Shown here one piece after another: positions 17,588 through 26,452 of a stretch of 64,000 nt of DNA. Below the pieces are notes generated by a model, which ran no database searches, was not told the DNA's origin, and saw only the letters and a program-made list of their open reading frames with translations. Source of the stretch: an uncultured Collinsella sp. (GTDB lineage: Bacteria; Actinomycetota; Coriobacteriia; Coriobacteriales; Coriobacteriaceae); NCBI GenBank assembly GCA_900541055.1, contig UQHZ01000007.1, forward strand, positions 28,660-92,659, read 5' to 3'. Within the stretch, counting starts at the first letter, position 1. Each line of letters begins with the position of its first letter. A program made the translations under genes and the position numbers.

Positions 17588-18667
17588 ATGGCAAACAAGC
17601 TCTCTGTCGCATTTATCGGCACCGGAATTATGGGTGCCCCCATTGCCGGCCACATTCTGGACGCTGGCTATCCCGTCACGGTCAACAACCGCACCAAGTC
17701 CAAGGCCGCAGCGCTCGTTGAGCGCGGTGCCGTTTGGGCCGATACGCCGGCAGATGCCGCGGCGAACGCCGACGTCGTCTTTACCATGGTGGGTTATCCC
17801 TCCGAGGTCGAGGAGCTCTACCTGGCGGGCGACGGCCTGCTCGCGTGCACTAAGCCCGGCGCGGTCCTGATTGACCTCACCACGAGCTCGCCCGAGCTGG
17901 CGCGCGACATTGCCGAGGCCGCCCAGGTCACGGGCCGTATGGCGTTTGACTGCCCCGTCACCGGCGGCGAGTCGGGAGCTATCGCCGGCACGCTTACGGC
18001 TATCGTGGGCGCCACCGAGAACGACATCGCTCCGGTCCGCGACATCCTTTCCACCTTTGCGGCAACCATCTGCTGCTTCGATGGCGCCGGCAAGGGCCAG
18101 GCTGCCAAGCTTGCCAACCAGGTGTCGCTGGGCGCCTGCATGGTCGGCATGGCAGACGCCATGGCATTTGCCGAGCTGAGCGGCCTCGATTTGGAGAAAA
18201 CCCGCCAGATGATCTTGGGCGGCACCGGTAAGTCCGGCGCCATGGAGAGCCTGGCGCCTAAGGCGCTCGACGGCGACTACAAGCCCGGCTTTATGGTCGA
18301 GCACTTTATTAAGGACCTGCGCTTGGCGCTCGCCTATGCCGACGACCGCGAGCTTGCGCTGCCCGGCGCCGACGTGGCCTTTACGCTCTACGACATGCTT
18401 GATGCCATCGGTGGTGCCAAGCTGGGCACCCAGGCCGTCACGGTCCTCTATAAGGAGGAGGCTGACGCCATCGCCGCCGGTCTGGACTGGTCGCAGTATC
18501 GTCCCGAGGAGCATGGTGCTCACGAGGAAGGCTGCGGTTGCGGCGATCATGGCGAGGACCACGAGTGCGGTTGCGGCCACCATCACGGCGAGGACCACGA
18601 GTGCTGCGGCGGTCACGGTAATGACGACGGCCACGAGTGCTGCTGCGGCCACCATCACGGGGAGTAG
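17588..18667 (+). CDS. Beta-hydroxyacid dehydrogenase with Cys/His-rich metal-binding tail
   Basis: 359 aa; AAAGGAAAGG upstream of ATG 17588. Residues 1-~295 form a complete NAD(P)-dependent beta-hydroxyacid dehydrogenase (GarR/tartronate-semialdehyde reductase type): Rossmann GTGIMG near residue 10, substrate loop CPVTGGESGA, and the catalytic-lysine segment GKGQAAKLANQ. Residues 307-359 are extra: 53 residues with 9 Cys and 13 His, in repeats of the GHHHGEDHEC type. Such a tail is not part of the enzyme family and suggests metal storage or sensing. The substrate cannot be fixed from sequence. Confidence 0.88.
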   Translation: MANKLSVAFIGTGIMGAPIAGHILDAGYPVTVNNRTKSKAAALVERGAVWADTPADAAANADVVFTMVGYPSEVEELYLAGDGLLACTKPGAVLIDLTTSSPELARDIAEAAQVTGRMAFDCPVTGGESGAIAGTLTAIVGATENDIAPVRDILSTFAATICCFDGAGKGQAAKLANQVSLGACMVGMADAMAFAELSGLDLEKTRQMILGGTGKSGAMESLAPKALDGDYKPGFMVEHFIKDLRLALAYADDRELALPGADVAFTLYDMLDAIGGAKLGTQAVTVLYKEEADAIAAGLDWSQYRPEEHGAHEEGCGCGDHGEDHECGCGHHHGEDHECCGGHGNDDGHECCCGHHHGE

Positions 18668-18672
18668 CGCCC

Positions 18673-19101
18673 ATGAGCTGGACGTTCGTGGTGCTTGCGC
18701 TGGTGCTCTTTCTCTTCGCGATCTACATTGGCTTTTTGTGCGGCCAGTGGGCGTGCGAAAAGCGCGTCATCACCAAGCGCGACTACTGGATTGCCAACTT
18801 TGCGGGAGCGGCGGCAGTCGTTCTGCTGACCTGGGTGTTCTCGCTGTTCCCGCTGGTGCAGTTTGCGCCGATCGGCTGGCTCGGCGGCTTTATCGCCGGC
18901 CTTAAGATGAGCTTTGGCGAGTCCGTCGGTCCGTGGCGCAAGCACGACGAGGTCTTTAACGTCAACAAGGCACACCGCGCCGCCGCCGACGCGGGCGATG
19001 CCGAGGAACGCCGCCGTGCGCGTCGTAATGGCGCTGCCGACCGACAGCTCATCTCGGTCACCGATGACAGCAAGGGTGCTGGCAAGCACGCTAAGAAATA
19101 G
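18673..19101 (+). CDS. Small two-helix membrane protein
   Basis: 142 aa from ATG 18673 (GGGGAG upstream, inside the previous gene's end). Two hydrophobic segments (about residues 3-24 and 38-60) precede a third short apolar stretch near 65-75 and a charged, Ala/Arg-rich C-terminus. No known domain is recognised. It starts 5 bases after the dehydrogenase and is followed by the HEAT-like gene, so the three are probably one operon. Confidence 0.75.
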   Translation: MSWTFVVLALVLFLFAIYIGFLCGQWACEKRVITKRDYWIANFAGAAAVVLLTWVFSLFPLVQFAPIGWLGGFIAGLKMSFGESVGPWRKHDEVFNVNKAHRAAADAGDAEERRRARRNGAADRQLISVTDDSKGAGKHAKK

Positions 19102-19116
19102 TAAGAAGAGGTAACT

Positions 19117-19815
19117 ATGGCAGAAAATAAAGACGAACAGCTCACCGACGAGGAGCTGGCACAGCTCCAGCTGGCAGAGGAGAATGAGAACGCCGTCGAC
19201 CGCCTGGTTCAGGAGCTCGGCTGCCCCACGCGCCGCATCCGCCAGTTTGCCGCCCGCGTGCTGCACCTGCTCGCCGAGCGCGATCCGCAGCGCGTCGTGC
19301 CCTGCGTCCCCGCGCTGATCGAGGCACTCGACCGCCCCGAGGCTCAGACCCGCTGGGAGGCCCTCGATGCCCTGACGGCGCTTGCCACCACCTGTCCCGA
19401 GCAGCTGGGCGATGCCTTTGAGGGCGCCGAGACCGCACTGTTCGACGAGATTTCCTCCACGCTGCGCTATGCCGCCTTCCGCCTGCTGTGCGTGTGGGGC
19501 GCCACGAGCGTCGAGCGTTCGCGCGAGGCTTGGCCCATCCTGGACGAGGCCATTCAGTGCTACCACGGCGACCTCGAGTATCGCGACATGCTCGGTTGCC
19601 TGTACGAGTTTGGCCAGGGCGAGATCGACGCCGAGGTCGCCGAGAAGCTTGCGCTGCGCCTTAAGTTCGATGCCGAGAACGGCAAGGGCAGCTATCTCAA
19701 GGCCCGTTCGAGCGAGATTTGCGAAATGCTTGTTAAACGCTTTGATCTTGATCTCTCCAAAAAGAAGAAGCGTGCTAGCGTTAAAAAATCTGACGCCGCC
19801 GAAGACGAGGAGTAA
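19117..19815 (+). CDS. HEAT-repeat-like protein
   Basis: 232 aa, cytoplasmic, alpha-helical. Residues about 25-120 show HEAT-type helical pairs (RRIRQFAARVLHLLAERDP, RWEALDALTALATTCP, LRYAAFRLLCVWG). The C-terminus is a Lys-rich then acidic tail (KKKKRASVKKSDAAEDEE). No enzyme motif is seen. A scaffold or protein-binding role is typical of such repeats. It starts with AGAGG upstream and ends 6 bases before the isocitrate dehydrogenase gene. Confidence 0.75.
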   Translation: MAENKDEQLTDEELAQLQLAEENENAVDRLVQELGCPTRRIRQFAARVLHLLAERDPQRVVPCVPALIEALDRPEAQTRWEALDALTALATTCPEQLGDAFEGAETALFDEISSTLRYAAFRLLCVWGATSVERSREAWPILDEAIQCYHGDLEYRDMLGCLYEFGQGEIDAEVAEKLALRLKFDAENGKGSYLKARSSEICEMLVKRFDLDLSKKKKRASVKKSDAAEDEE

Positions 19816-19821
19816 CAGATT

Positions 19822-20907
19822 ATGGCGCACGATGTAGTCCTGATTCCCGGTGACGGTATCGGTCCCGAGATTACGCAGGCCATGCGCCGCGTGGTCGAGG
19901 CCACCGGTGTCCAGATCAATTGGAATGTCCAGGAGGCCGGTGCCGGCGTCATGGACGAGTTTGGCACGCCGCTGCCCCAGCACGTGCTCGATGCGGTCGC
20001 CGAGACCAAGGTTGCCATCAAGGGTCCCATCACCACGCCGGTCGGCACGGGTTTCCGCAGCGTTAACGTTGCCCTTCGCAAGCACTTCGACCTGTATGCC
20101 TGTGTGCGCCCCTGCCTGTCGCAGCCGGGCGACGGCTCGCGCTTCCGCGATGTCGACCTGGTCATCGTGCGCGAGAACACCGAGGACCTCTACGCCGGCA
20201 TCGAGTTCGATGAGGGCGCTGCCGAGGTCGAGGAGCTCTCGCAGCTTGTCGAGCGCTCGGGTCAGAAGACCTTCGCCGCCGATTCCGCCATCTCGATCAA
20301 GCCCATCTCCATCGCCAAGAGCCGCCGCATTGTGGAGTATGCCTTTGAGTATGCCCGCCGCTGCGGCCGCAAAAAGGTGACGGCCGTGCATAAGGCCAAC
20401 ATCATGAAGGCGACCGACGGCCTGTTCCTGCGCGTTGCGCGCGAGGTGGCCGCCAACTATCCCGATATCGAGTTCAACGACAAGATTGTCGACGCCACTT
20501 GCATGGGCCTGGTCCAGAACCCCAACGACTTCGATGTCCTGGTGCTGCCCAACCTGTACGGCGACATCGTGAGCGACCTGTGCGCCGGCCTGGTGGGTGG
20601 CTTAGGGATGGCCCCCGGCTCCAACATCGGTGCCGACTGCGCCATCTTCGAGGCAACGCACGGCTCCGCGCCCGATATCGCTGGCCAGGATATCGCTAAC
20701 CCCACGGCCGAGATTCTGTCCGCGGCTATGATGCTCGATCACCTGGGCGAGAACGACGCGGCCAATCGCATTCGCGCCGCCGTTTCTGCCACGCTCGACG
20801 AGGGTGAGCAGGTTACCGGCGACGTTCGTCGTGCCCAGACCGGCTCCGTTGAGGGCGCTGTGGGCACGCAGGCCTTTGCCGATGCCGTTATCGCGCACCT
20901 GGCCTAA
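19822..20907 (+). CDS. Isocitrate dehydrogenase-type enzyme (IDH/IPMDH family)
   Basis: 361 aa, the length of the NAD-type IDH / isopropylmalate dehydrogenase fold. Motifs: LIPGDGIGPEI at the N-terminus, RSVNVALRKHFDLYACVRP (substrate Ser/Arg region), IVRENTEDLYAGIE, the catalytic Lys in VTAVHKANIMK, and the metal-binding Asp region NLYGDIVSDL. The SVNVALRK and RENTEDLYAG patterns favour isocitrate over isopropylmalate. It would supply 2-oxoglutarate. It sits directly after the HEAT-like gene. Confidence 0.9.
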   Translation: MAHDVVLIPGDGIGPEITQAMRRVVEATGVQINWNVQEAGAGVMDEFGTPLPQHVLDAVAETKVAIKGPITTPVGTGFRSVNVALRKHFDLYACVRPCLSQPGDGSRFRDVDLVIVRENTEDLYAGIEFDEGAAEVEELSQLVERSGQKTFAADSAISIKPISIAKSRRIVEYAFEYARRCGRKKVTAVHKANIMKATDGLFLRVAREVAANYPDIEFNDKIVDATCMGLVQNPNDFDVLVLPNLYGDIVSDLCAGLVGGLGMAPGSNIGADCAIFEATHGSAPDIAGQDIANPTAEILSAAMMLDHLGENDAANRIRAAVSATLDEGEQVTGDVRRAQTGSVEGAVGTQAFADAVIAHLA

Positions 20908-20969
20908 GGCATGCAGACTGCAAACGCCTAAATAGTACTTAAGTGTTTGCGTATAACCTGAGAATCAAT

Positions 20970-20997
20970 ACGCCCGGCGCTTTGTCGGGCGTATTCT
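20970..20997 (+). terminator. Terminator after the isocitrate dehydrogenase gene
   Basis: TACGCCCG / CGGGCGTA stem with a GCGCTTTG loop, followed by a weak T-rich stretch (TTCTATT). Confidence 0.65.
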
Positions 20998-21033
20998 ATT
21001 GCGGACTATGTTTCCTAACAAGGAGTAACTGAT

Positions 21034-22119
21034 ATGGGTCTGATTCAAAAGAAGGACGAGAAGGACGAGATCGACGGCATCCAGATCATCGAGCGCGGCG
21101 AAGGCCCCGACGGTGACGAGAACGAGAAGATCGATCTAGTCGCCGGTACGTCTGCCGAGCACATTGCCGCCGGTACGACGGCCAAGGAGGAGGACGCCCG
21201 ACTAGAGGCTCAGATTGCCGCGGATGCCGCTGACGAGAATCTGATGCCCGAGGAACAGGACGAGGACGACGACTCCGACGTGGACGACCACGCTTGCAAG
21301 CACAAGAAGACGATGATTGCCGCCTTTGTGGTCGCCGTCGTGATTGCTGCCGTGGTCGGCTTCTTTATCGGCAACGGTGGTTTTGGCGGCAAAGGCGTCG
21401 GCTCGGCGACCCTCACCGAGGACCAGCTCGATTCGACCGTGGCAAGCTATAGCTACAACGGCAAGAAGAGCGACATCACCGCGCGTGAGGCCATCGAGAG
21501 CCAGTACAGCCTCGACACCGTCAAGGACGATGACGGCAACTACACCGCTCCGTCTGCCGACGTTATCCTGTCCTACGTGCGCAACCAGATTCTGCTGGAC
21601 GCTGCCGAGGACGAGGGCATTACCGTCTCTTCCAAGGAAATGAAGCAGTACGCCGAGGATTCCATCGGCACCTCCGACTACAAGACCATGGCCACGCAGT
21701 ATGGCGTGTCCAAGGATCAGGCCAAGCAGATCGTCCGCCAGTCCGCGACGCTGCAGAAGCTCTACAAGAAGAAGGTTGGCGATAGCTCCGCAAGCATGCC
21801 GACCGCCCCGACCGAGCCTGCTGACGGCAACGAGGAGACCGCGAGCAAGGACTACGCCGACTACATCATCAACCTTGCCGGCGACGAGTGGGATAGCGAG
21901 AAGGGCACTTGGAAGGACGCCGATAGCACCTATGCCAAGGCCTTCGCTGACGATGCCTTTACGGCCGATAGCGCTACCTATAAGCAGGCCATGACCGCCT
22001 ATTACACCGCCTACCAGCAGTATTCCTCGCAGGCTTCGAGCGCCAGCTCCAAGTGGACCGAGTACGCCAACGGCCTCTACGCCAAGGCCAACATCAGCAT
22101 CTACGGCCTGTTTGCGTAA
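21034..22119 (+). CDS. Membrane-anchored SurA/PrsA-like N-terminal domain protein
   Basis: 361 aa; AAGGAG 9 bases before the ATG. Residues 1-~88 are acidic and probably cytoplasmic, ending in HACKHKK. A transmembrane helix follows (about 93-115), then a Gly-rich link. The outer part (about 120-270) resembles the SurA/PrsA N-terminal helical chaperone domain (SADVILSYVRNQILLDAAEDEGITVSSKEM). No parvulin PPIase domain is recognisable. A chaperone-like extracytoplasmic role is inferred. Confidence 0.75.
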   Translation: MGLIQKKDEKDEIDGIQIIERGEGPDGDENEKIDLVAGTSAEHIAAGTTAKEEDARLEAQIAADAADENLMPEEQDEDDDSDVDDHACKHKKTMIAAFVVAVVIAAVVGFFIGNGGFGGKGVGSATLTEDQLDSTVASYSYNGKKSDITAREAIESQYSLDTVKDDDGNYTAPSADVILSYVRNQILLDAAEDEGITVSSKEMKQYAEDSIGTSDYKTMATQYGVSKDQAKQIVRQSATLQKLYKKKVGDSSASMPTAPTEPADGNEETASKDYADYIINLAGDEWDSEKGTWKDADSTYAKAFADDAFTADSATYKQAMTAYYTAYQQYSSQASSASSKWTEYANGLYAKANISIYGLFA

Positions 22120-22162
22120 GGGCTGCCCGAGCCGCCGAGCGCGTAGCCAAAAAATCTGATAT

Positions 22163-22198
22163 GCCCGCTAGAACGGACATCGTTCTAGGGGGCTTTTT
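22163..22198 (+). terminator. Terminator after the SurA-like gene
   Basis: GCCCGCTAGAACG pairs with CGTTCTAGGGGGC (one bulge/mismatch), followed by TTTTT. Confidence 0.75.
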
Positions 22199-22298
22199 GC
22201 GTTGTAGGGAAGGGCGGGGAAGAGGGTGGTAGGGGAGAGGTTATATACAAATTCTTGGAGACTTTATTCATGTAAAGTGAAAACGATTTCGGCCAAAC

Positions 22299-22341
22299 TG
22301 GTAGTAACAATGTGGTACCACTGTTCATCTGGTAGTAACCA
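22299..22341. promoter_or_regulatory. GntR (NagR/DasR-type) operator cluster upstream of PTS fragment
   Basis: TGGTAGTAACAA at 22299-22310 and TGGTAGTAACCA at 22330-22341 are near-identical, 31 bases apart, and fit the TGGTN4ACCA form of NagR/DasR-family sites. A perfect palindrome GTGGTACCAC (22312-22321) lies between. The same form occurs at 23610 and 26453. The rest of the 22120-22586 gap holds the terminator, the 21-bp repeat pair at 22423 and a half-site (GTACATACCA) at about 22515. Confidence 0.6.
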
Positions 22342-22422
22342 ATTTTGATTCGAAGTCGAATGGAAATTGCTAAAAATAAGTTTGGTGATGAAAGAAACGC
22401 AGCACGCCTACCTGCGTAAATT

Positions 22423-22452
22423 ACCGTTTACGGGCCAAAAATAACCGTTTGG
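22423..22452 (-). promoter_or_regulatory. 21-bp-phased direct repeat motif, copy 1
   Basis: ACCGTTTAC (22423-22431) and ACCGTTTGG (22444-22452) are direct repeats exactly 21 bases apart. Minus-strand reading gives the shared form AACGGT-N-AACGGT seen at six other sugar loci. It lies ~135 bases before the truncated PTS gene. Confidence 0.65.
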
Positions 22453-22586
22453 CAACGAAATAATAATTTGAACGAAATGTGGTGGACGTTTGAATTGAGT
22501 GTGTGCTACCGTACATACCAGCAACCCCAAATAGGGACTGGGTTGTCTAAGTTTGCGCACCAATGCCGGCAAGCGGAGAAGCCGGT

Positions 22587-23420
22587 ATGCATAAGGCGCG
22601 GACATGGAACTCGTTGGTGAACAACGTGTTCTGGTTCGACACCATCGGCCTGGGCGACCTGACCCACTTCTGGGCTGGCGAGACCTCTGCTGACGTCAAG
22701 TGGAGCCTCGGTATGTACATGTCCGGCTTCTTCCCCTGCATGATGTTCGGTATCCCGGGCGCTGCCCTGGCTATGGTTCAGACCGCTAAGAACAAGAAGG
22801 CTGCTATCGGCCTGGTTGTCTCCGCTGCTATCTGCGCCTTCGTCTGCGGCGTCACCGAGCCCTTCGAGTTCGGCTTCATGTTCCTGTGCTTCCCGCTCTA
22901 CGTCGTGTACGCTGCCCTGTACGGCATCTTCACCATCGTCACCTACTATGTTGGTTTCCGTGCTGGCTTCTGCTTCTCCGCTGGTGCTACCGACCTCCTG
23001 TTCTCCTCTAGCCTCCCGGCTGCCGCCAACACCTGGATGATCATCCCGCTGGGCTTCGCTGCCTTCGTGGTCTTCTACCTCGTGTTCCGCTTCGCCATCA
23101 CCAAGTTCAACCTCATGACCCCTGGTCGCGAGGATGAGGATGTCGAGGAGACCTCCGCTTCCGCCGCTGCTGGCGACGACAAGTTCGCCGCTCTGGCCGC
23201 CGCTGTTCTCGCTGCCGTCGGTGGCAAGGAGAACGTCAAGACCGTTGACTGCTGCGCTACTCGCCTGCGCTTCGAGCTCGGCGATTCCGCTCTGGTCGAC
23301 GAGGCTGCCTGCAAGAAGGCTGGCGCTCTGGGTGTCATGAAGATGGACAAGGGTGCTACCCAGGTCATCATCGGCACGCAGGTCCAGGCTGTTGCCGAGG
23401 AGCTCAAGAAGCTTCTCTAA
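22587..23420 (+). pseudogene. 5'-truncated GlcNAc/glucose-family PTS EIICB
   Basis: 277 aa from ATG 22587 (GGAG ~9 bases upstream). The sequence matches only the second half of a glucose/GlcNAc-family EIIC (FGIPGAALAMVQTA, VTEPFEF, then FSSSLPAAANTW), then a linker and an intact IIB with the phosphocysteine motif CCATRLRFEL (about residue 222). Roughly the first 190 residues of EIIC, including several membrane spans, are missing. Upstream DNA keeps operators but no EIIC coding. It is probably a deletion remnant. A free-standing IIB function cannot be excluded. Confidence 0.75.
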
Positions 23421-23447
23421 GCCTTAAAGACGTATCTGTCTTGCAAA

Positions 23448-23480
23448 GGGTCGTCCCGCTCCGCGGGGGCGGCCCTTTTT
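23448..23480 (+). terminator. Terminator after the truncated PTS gene
   Basis: GGGTCGTCCCGC / GCGGGGGCGGCCC stem followed by TTTTT. Confidence 0.8.
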
Positions 23481-23593
23481 GCTACCTCGATACTTGATGC
23501 GGCGATGTGATTGGTATTACAGTGCGCAGGCTATCAACCGGCAAACAATATTGAAATATGCTGGTTGACCTGCTGTTATTTCAATAAAACTGC

Positions 23594-23621
23594 TATAGTA
23601 CGTGGTGTCTGGTTACAACCA
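23594..23621 (+). promoter_or_regulatory. -10 box and operator of the first GntR gene
   Basis: TATAGT at 23594-23599 is followed by the perfect palindrome TGGTTACAACCA at 23610-23621, which would cover the transcription start. This fits autoregulation by the GntR protein encoded next. No convincing -35 box was found at the right distance. Confidence 0.6.
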
Positions 23622-23652
23622 ATTTCGAGTCATTTATCCGGCAGGTATCATT

Positions 23653-24384
23653 ATGGCTATGGGAGCGCGCAAACAACCTCTGTACGATCAGCTCGTCGAT
23701 CTGTTGACCGATAAAATCGATCACGAGCTTCGGCCCGGCGACTATTTGCCGTCTGAGCGTGACTTGTCGGAGCGCTACGGGCTCTCGCGTACGACGGTTC
23801 GCCTTGCCCTACAGGAGCTTGAGCGCCTAGGCTTGGTGGTTCGTCAGCGCGGCCGTGGAACCATGGTGTGCGACCGCTCTCTGCAAACGGCAAACCTCAC
23901 GCAGACCTATAGCTTTACCGAGCAGATGAAGGCGATCGGCCGTGTGCCCAAGACGACGATTCTCGAGTTTACCGAGGTCGAGGCTGACAAGAATATTGCC
24001 GTAGAGATGAACGCGCGCCTGGGCGAGCACCTGTACAAGATCAAGCGCCTGCGTATTGCCGATGGTGTGCCGCTGATGATTGAGTGTACATATCTGCCGA
24101 GTCGCAAGTTCTTTGCGCTTAAGCGCCCCATGATCGAGAACAAATCGCTGTACGACATGATCGAGCAGGACTTTCACGAGAAAGTTCGCGTGGCAGAGGA
24201 AGAATTCTACGCGAGTATCGCACGCCATTCCGACGCTCGTCTGCTCGAGATTGCCGAAGGCGCACCGGTCCTGGATTTGATTCGTACCACATATGACATG
24301 AACAACGAGGTTATCGAGTATACGCGTTCGGTTGCGCGTGCCGACCAGTTTAAGTACAAGGTCTACCACAACCGCGCAGTCTAG
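23653..24384 (+). CDS. GntR/HutC-family regulator (NagR-like)
   Basis: 243 aa from ATG 23653. The N-terminal winged helix (QPLYDQLVDLLTDKIDHELRPGDYLPSERDLSERYGLSRTTVRLAL-type layout, residues ~7-70) binds DNA. The C-terminal UTRA domain (about 85-235) binds a small effector, in NagR-type proteins usually a sugar phosphate such as GlcNAc-6-P or GlcN-6-P. TGGTN4ACCA sites flank this gene. It precedes nagA and yhcH. A paralog with similar sequence lies at 32170. Confidence 0.9.
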   Translation: MAMGARKQPLYDQLVDLLTDKIDHELRPGDYLPSERDLSERYGLSRTTVRLALQELERLGLVVRQRGRGTMVCDRSLQTANLTQTYSFTEQMKAIGRVPKTTILEFTEVEADKNIAVEMNARLGEHLYKIKRLRIADGVPLMIECTYLPSRKFFALKRPMIENKSLYDMIEQDFHEKVRVAEEEFYASIARHSDARLLEIAEGAPVLDLIRTTYDMNNEVIEYTRSVARADQFKYKVYHNRAV

Positions 24385-24527
24385 AGTTATTGGGTATAAA
24401 CGGCTTGGCGTGTTTTGCGGCGGGTGCAAAATGTGCCAAGCGGTAGAAGGCAACGAACAATCGCTCGAATTAACAATGCAGTGGTTTTTGATCCGCCCTA
24501 AAACACACTGCGGGTACGGGAGCATAG

Positions 24528-25697
24528 ATGAGCACGTATGCTATCAAGGCCGACAAGTTCTTTTTGCCGGCGGGGCCGCAGCTGGGCGGCTTCCTGATGG
24601 TCGAAGACGGCGTCTTTGGCACTTGGCAGGCCGATGAGCCCGCTTGCGAGATCAAAGATTATTCGGGTACATGGATTGCGCCGGGCATGGTGGATACCCA
24701 CATTCATGGCTTCTATAACCATGCCACGACCGATAACGATGCCGAGGGTATCAACATAAGCTCGACCGAGCTCGCTCGTCGTGGTACCACCAGCTGGCTG
24801 CCTACGACCTTTACCGACGGCGTGGAGCAGATCAAGGACGCCTGTGCCGCTATTGCACAGGCGGACGAAGAGCGCGGACCTGAGTTCTGCGGTGCTCGTA
24901 TTCAGGGTATCTACCTGGAGGGTCCGTTCTTTACCATGAAGCACGTGGGTGCCCAGAACCCCGCTTATCTGATCGACCCGTCCGAGAAAGTTTTTGACGA
25001 GTGGCAGGAGGCCGCCGGCGGTCGTATCGTCAAGAGCGCCATGGCGGCCGAGCGCGATGGCGCTGCCGCTTATGCTGCGGCTCTGAGCGCAAAGGGCGTC
25101 GTGACCTGCATTGGCCACTCTGATGCCACCTATGATGAGTGTGCCGCCGCCATCAATGCTGGCGCCAGCTGCTTTACGCATACCTATAACGGCCAGCGCG
25201 GCCTCCATCACCGTGAGCCCGGTGTCGTCGGGGCTGCTATGACCACGCCCAACACCTATGCCGAGATCATTTGCGACGGCAAACACGTGAACCCTGCTGC
25301 TATTAAGGCGCTGCTGCAGGCCAAGGGCTGGCAGCACACGGTGCTGATCACCGATTGCCTGGGTTGCGGCGGCATGCCCGAGGGCAAGTACACCAGCGGC
25401 GGCATGGACGTCATTATGAAGGACAACCTTTGCTGGCTCGCCGATGGCTCTGCTATCGCCGGTTCGGTGCTCACGCTCGCACAGGGCGTCAAGAACATCG
25501 TCGACTGGGGTCTTGCGAGCGCCGATATCGCCATTCGCATGGCGACTGAGGTACCCGCGCGCTCCGCTCACGTCGAGGATAAATGTGGCAGCATTATGCC
25601 CGGCCGCGATGCCGACTTTGTCGTGTTCAATCCCGACCTTACCCTGGTCGAGACGTATGTGGGTGGCAACAGCGTCGGTAACGCGTTTACCGAGTAG
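24528..25697 (+). CDS. nagA: N-acetylglucosamine-6-phosphate deacetylase, copy 1
   Basis: 389 aa amidohydrolase. Metal and catalytic landmarks: DTHIHGFYNH (about residue 56), the Glu in LEGPFF, GHSDATYDEC, HTYNGQRGLHHREPG and the catalytic-Asp segment ITDCLGCGG. It removes acetate from GlcNAc-6-P (or GalNAc-6-P) in the cytoplasm. By eye it differs from the second copy at 34299 at about 28 of 389 positions (~93% identical). It lies 143 bases after the GntR gene and just before yhcH. Confidence 0.94.
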   Translation: MSTYAIKADKFFLPAGPQLGGFLMVEDGVFGTWQADEPACEIKDYSGTWIAPGMVDTHIHGFYNHATTDNDAEGINISSTELARRGTTSWLPTTFTDGVEQIKDACAAIAQADEERGPEFCGARIQGIYLEGPFFTMKHVGAQNPAYLIDPSEKVFDEWQEAAGGRIVKSAMAAERDGAAAYAAALSAKGVVTCIGHSDATYDECAAAINAGASCFTHTYNGQRGLHHREPGVVGAAMTTPNTYAEIICDGKHVNPAAIKALLQAKGWQHTVLITDCLGCGGMPEGKYTSGGMDVIMKDNLCWLADGSAIAGSVLTLAQGVKNIVDWGLASADIAIRMATEVPARSAHVEDKCGSIMPGRDADFVVFNPDLTLVETYVGGNSVGNAFTE

Positions 25698-25729
25698 CCG
25701 CCAAAGAAACGATCCGAGAGGGGATTTAG

Positions 25730-26203
25730 ATGATTTACGGTGCATTGGGCGATATCGAGGAGTATCGCGGAATGCTCAAGGGCCTCGACGTACTGATCGA
25801 CTGGCTCGAGGAGAACGATCCGGCACAGCTCGAGGTCGGCAGCCATCAGATTCTGGGCGACAAGGTCTTTGCGAACGTCATGGCTCCCACGACGCGTCCC
25901 GAGGCCGAGGCCCACTACGAGACGCATCAGCGCTATCACGACCTGCAGATCGACATTGAGGGTCGCGAGGCCTTTAAGGTTGCCACGGGCAGCCTGACGC
26001 TGGTCCAGGAGTTTGACGAGAAGGACGACTACGATCTGGTCGATTCCGACGCTTCGATCGCCGGCGATCTTGCTGACGACAAGTTTGCGCTGTTCGTTGC
26101 CGGCGAGCCTCACATGCCCACACTCGAGTTCCCGGGCGATGGCGCACAGCCGGTCAAGAAGATCTGCTTTAAGCTGCTTGCAGACGCTTACTGGGAGGAG
26201 TAG
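25730..26203 (+). CDS. YhcH/YjgK/YiaL family protein, copy 1
   Basis: 157 aa beta-barrel (cupin-like) family of ~150 aa. ANVMAPTTRPEAEAHYETHQRYHDLQIDIEG carries the conserved His/Glu metal-binding set around residues 55-70. Members include the E. coli sialic-acid anomerase NanQ and proteins found in beta-galactosidase and amino-sugar operons. A sugar-anomer or mutarotase role is inferred. It lies 32 bases after nagA. It differs from the copy at 38364 at about 4 residues. Confidence 0.9.
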   Translation: MIYGALGDIEEYRGMLKGLDVLIDWLEENDPAQLEVGSHQILGDKVFANVMAPTTRPEAEAHYETHQRYHDLQIDIEGREAFKVATGSLTLVQEFDEKDDYDLVDSDASIAGDLADDKFALFVAGEPHMPTLEFPGDGAQPVKKICFKLLADAYWEE

Positions 26204-26265
26204 CGCGCTGCTCGGCTGAACCGTTTGTCTGATGGCGTGATTCCCCTAGGGAAATCACGCTACGA

Positions 26266-26312
26266 CCCCGCCAAGCGTGTTTTCCCTAGGGAATCACGTT
26301 TGGCGGGGTTTT
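26266..26312 (+). terminator. Nested terminator after yhcH copy 1
   Basis: Outer stem CCCCGCCAA / TTGGCGGGG followed by TTTT. A second near-palindrome built on CCCTAGGG lies just before it (26235-26259) and shares the GATTCCC/CCCTAGGGAA sequence, so alternative pairings are possible. Confidence 0.75.
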
Positions 26313-26452
26313 ATGTTTATGAATAGGGGAACTGAAGCCGTGACGATGCTTGGGTTGGCGCACGCGCACTCAAATCGGCAACAACAAAGTAGATAAGCAT
26401 TTGAAGAAATGCGATTTAAGCATAATGTAACTAGTATGAAATAGTGGATAGC

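Larger units (their letters stand above)
25575..26392 (+). repeat. Segmental duplication, left copy
   Basis: From the last ~40 codons of nagA through yhcH, its terminator and a shared downstream stretch (CTTGG.TTGGCG ... AAATCGGCAACAA), this matches 38208-39018. Coding parts are nearly identical; the downstream part has diverged more. Confidence 0.8.
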
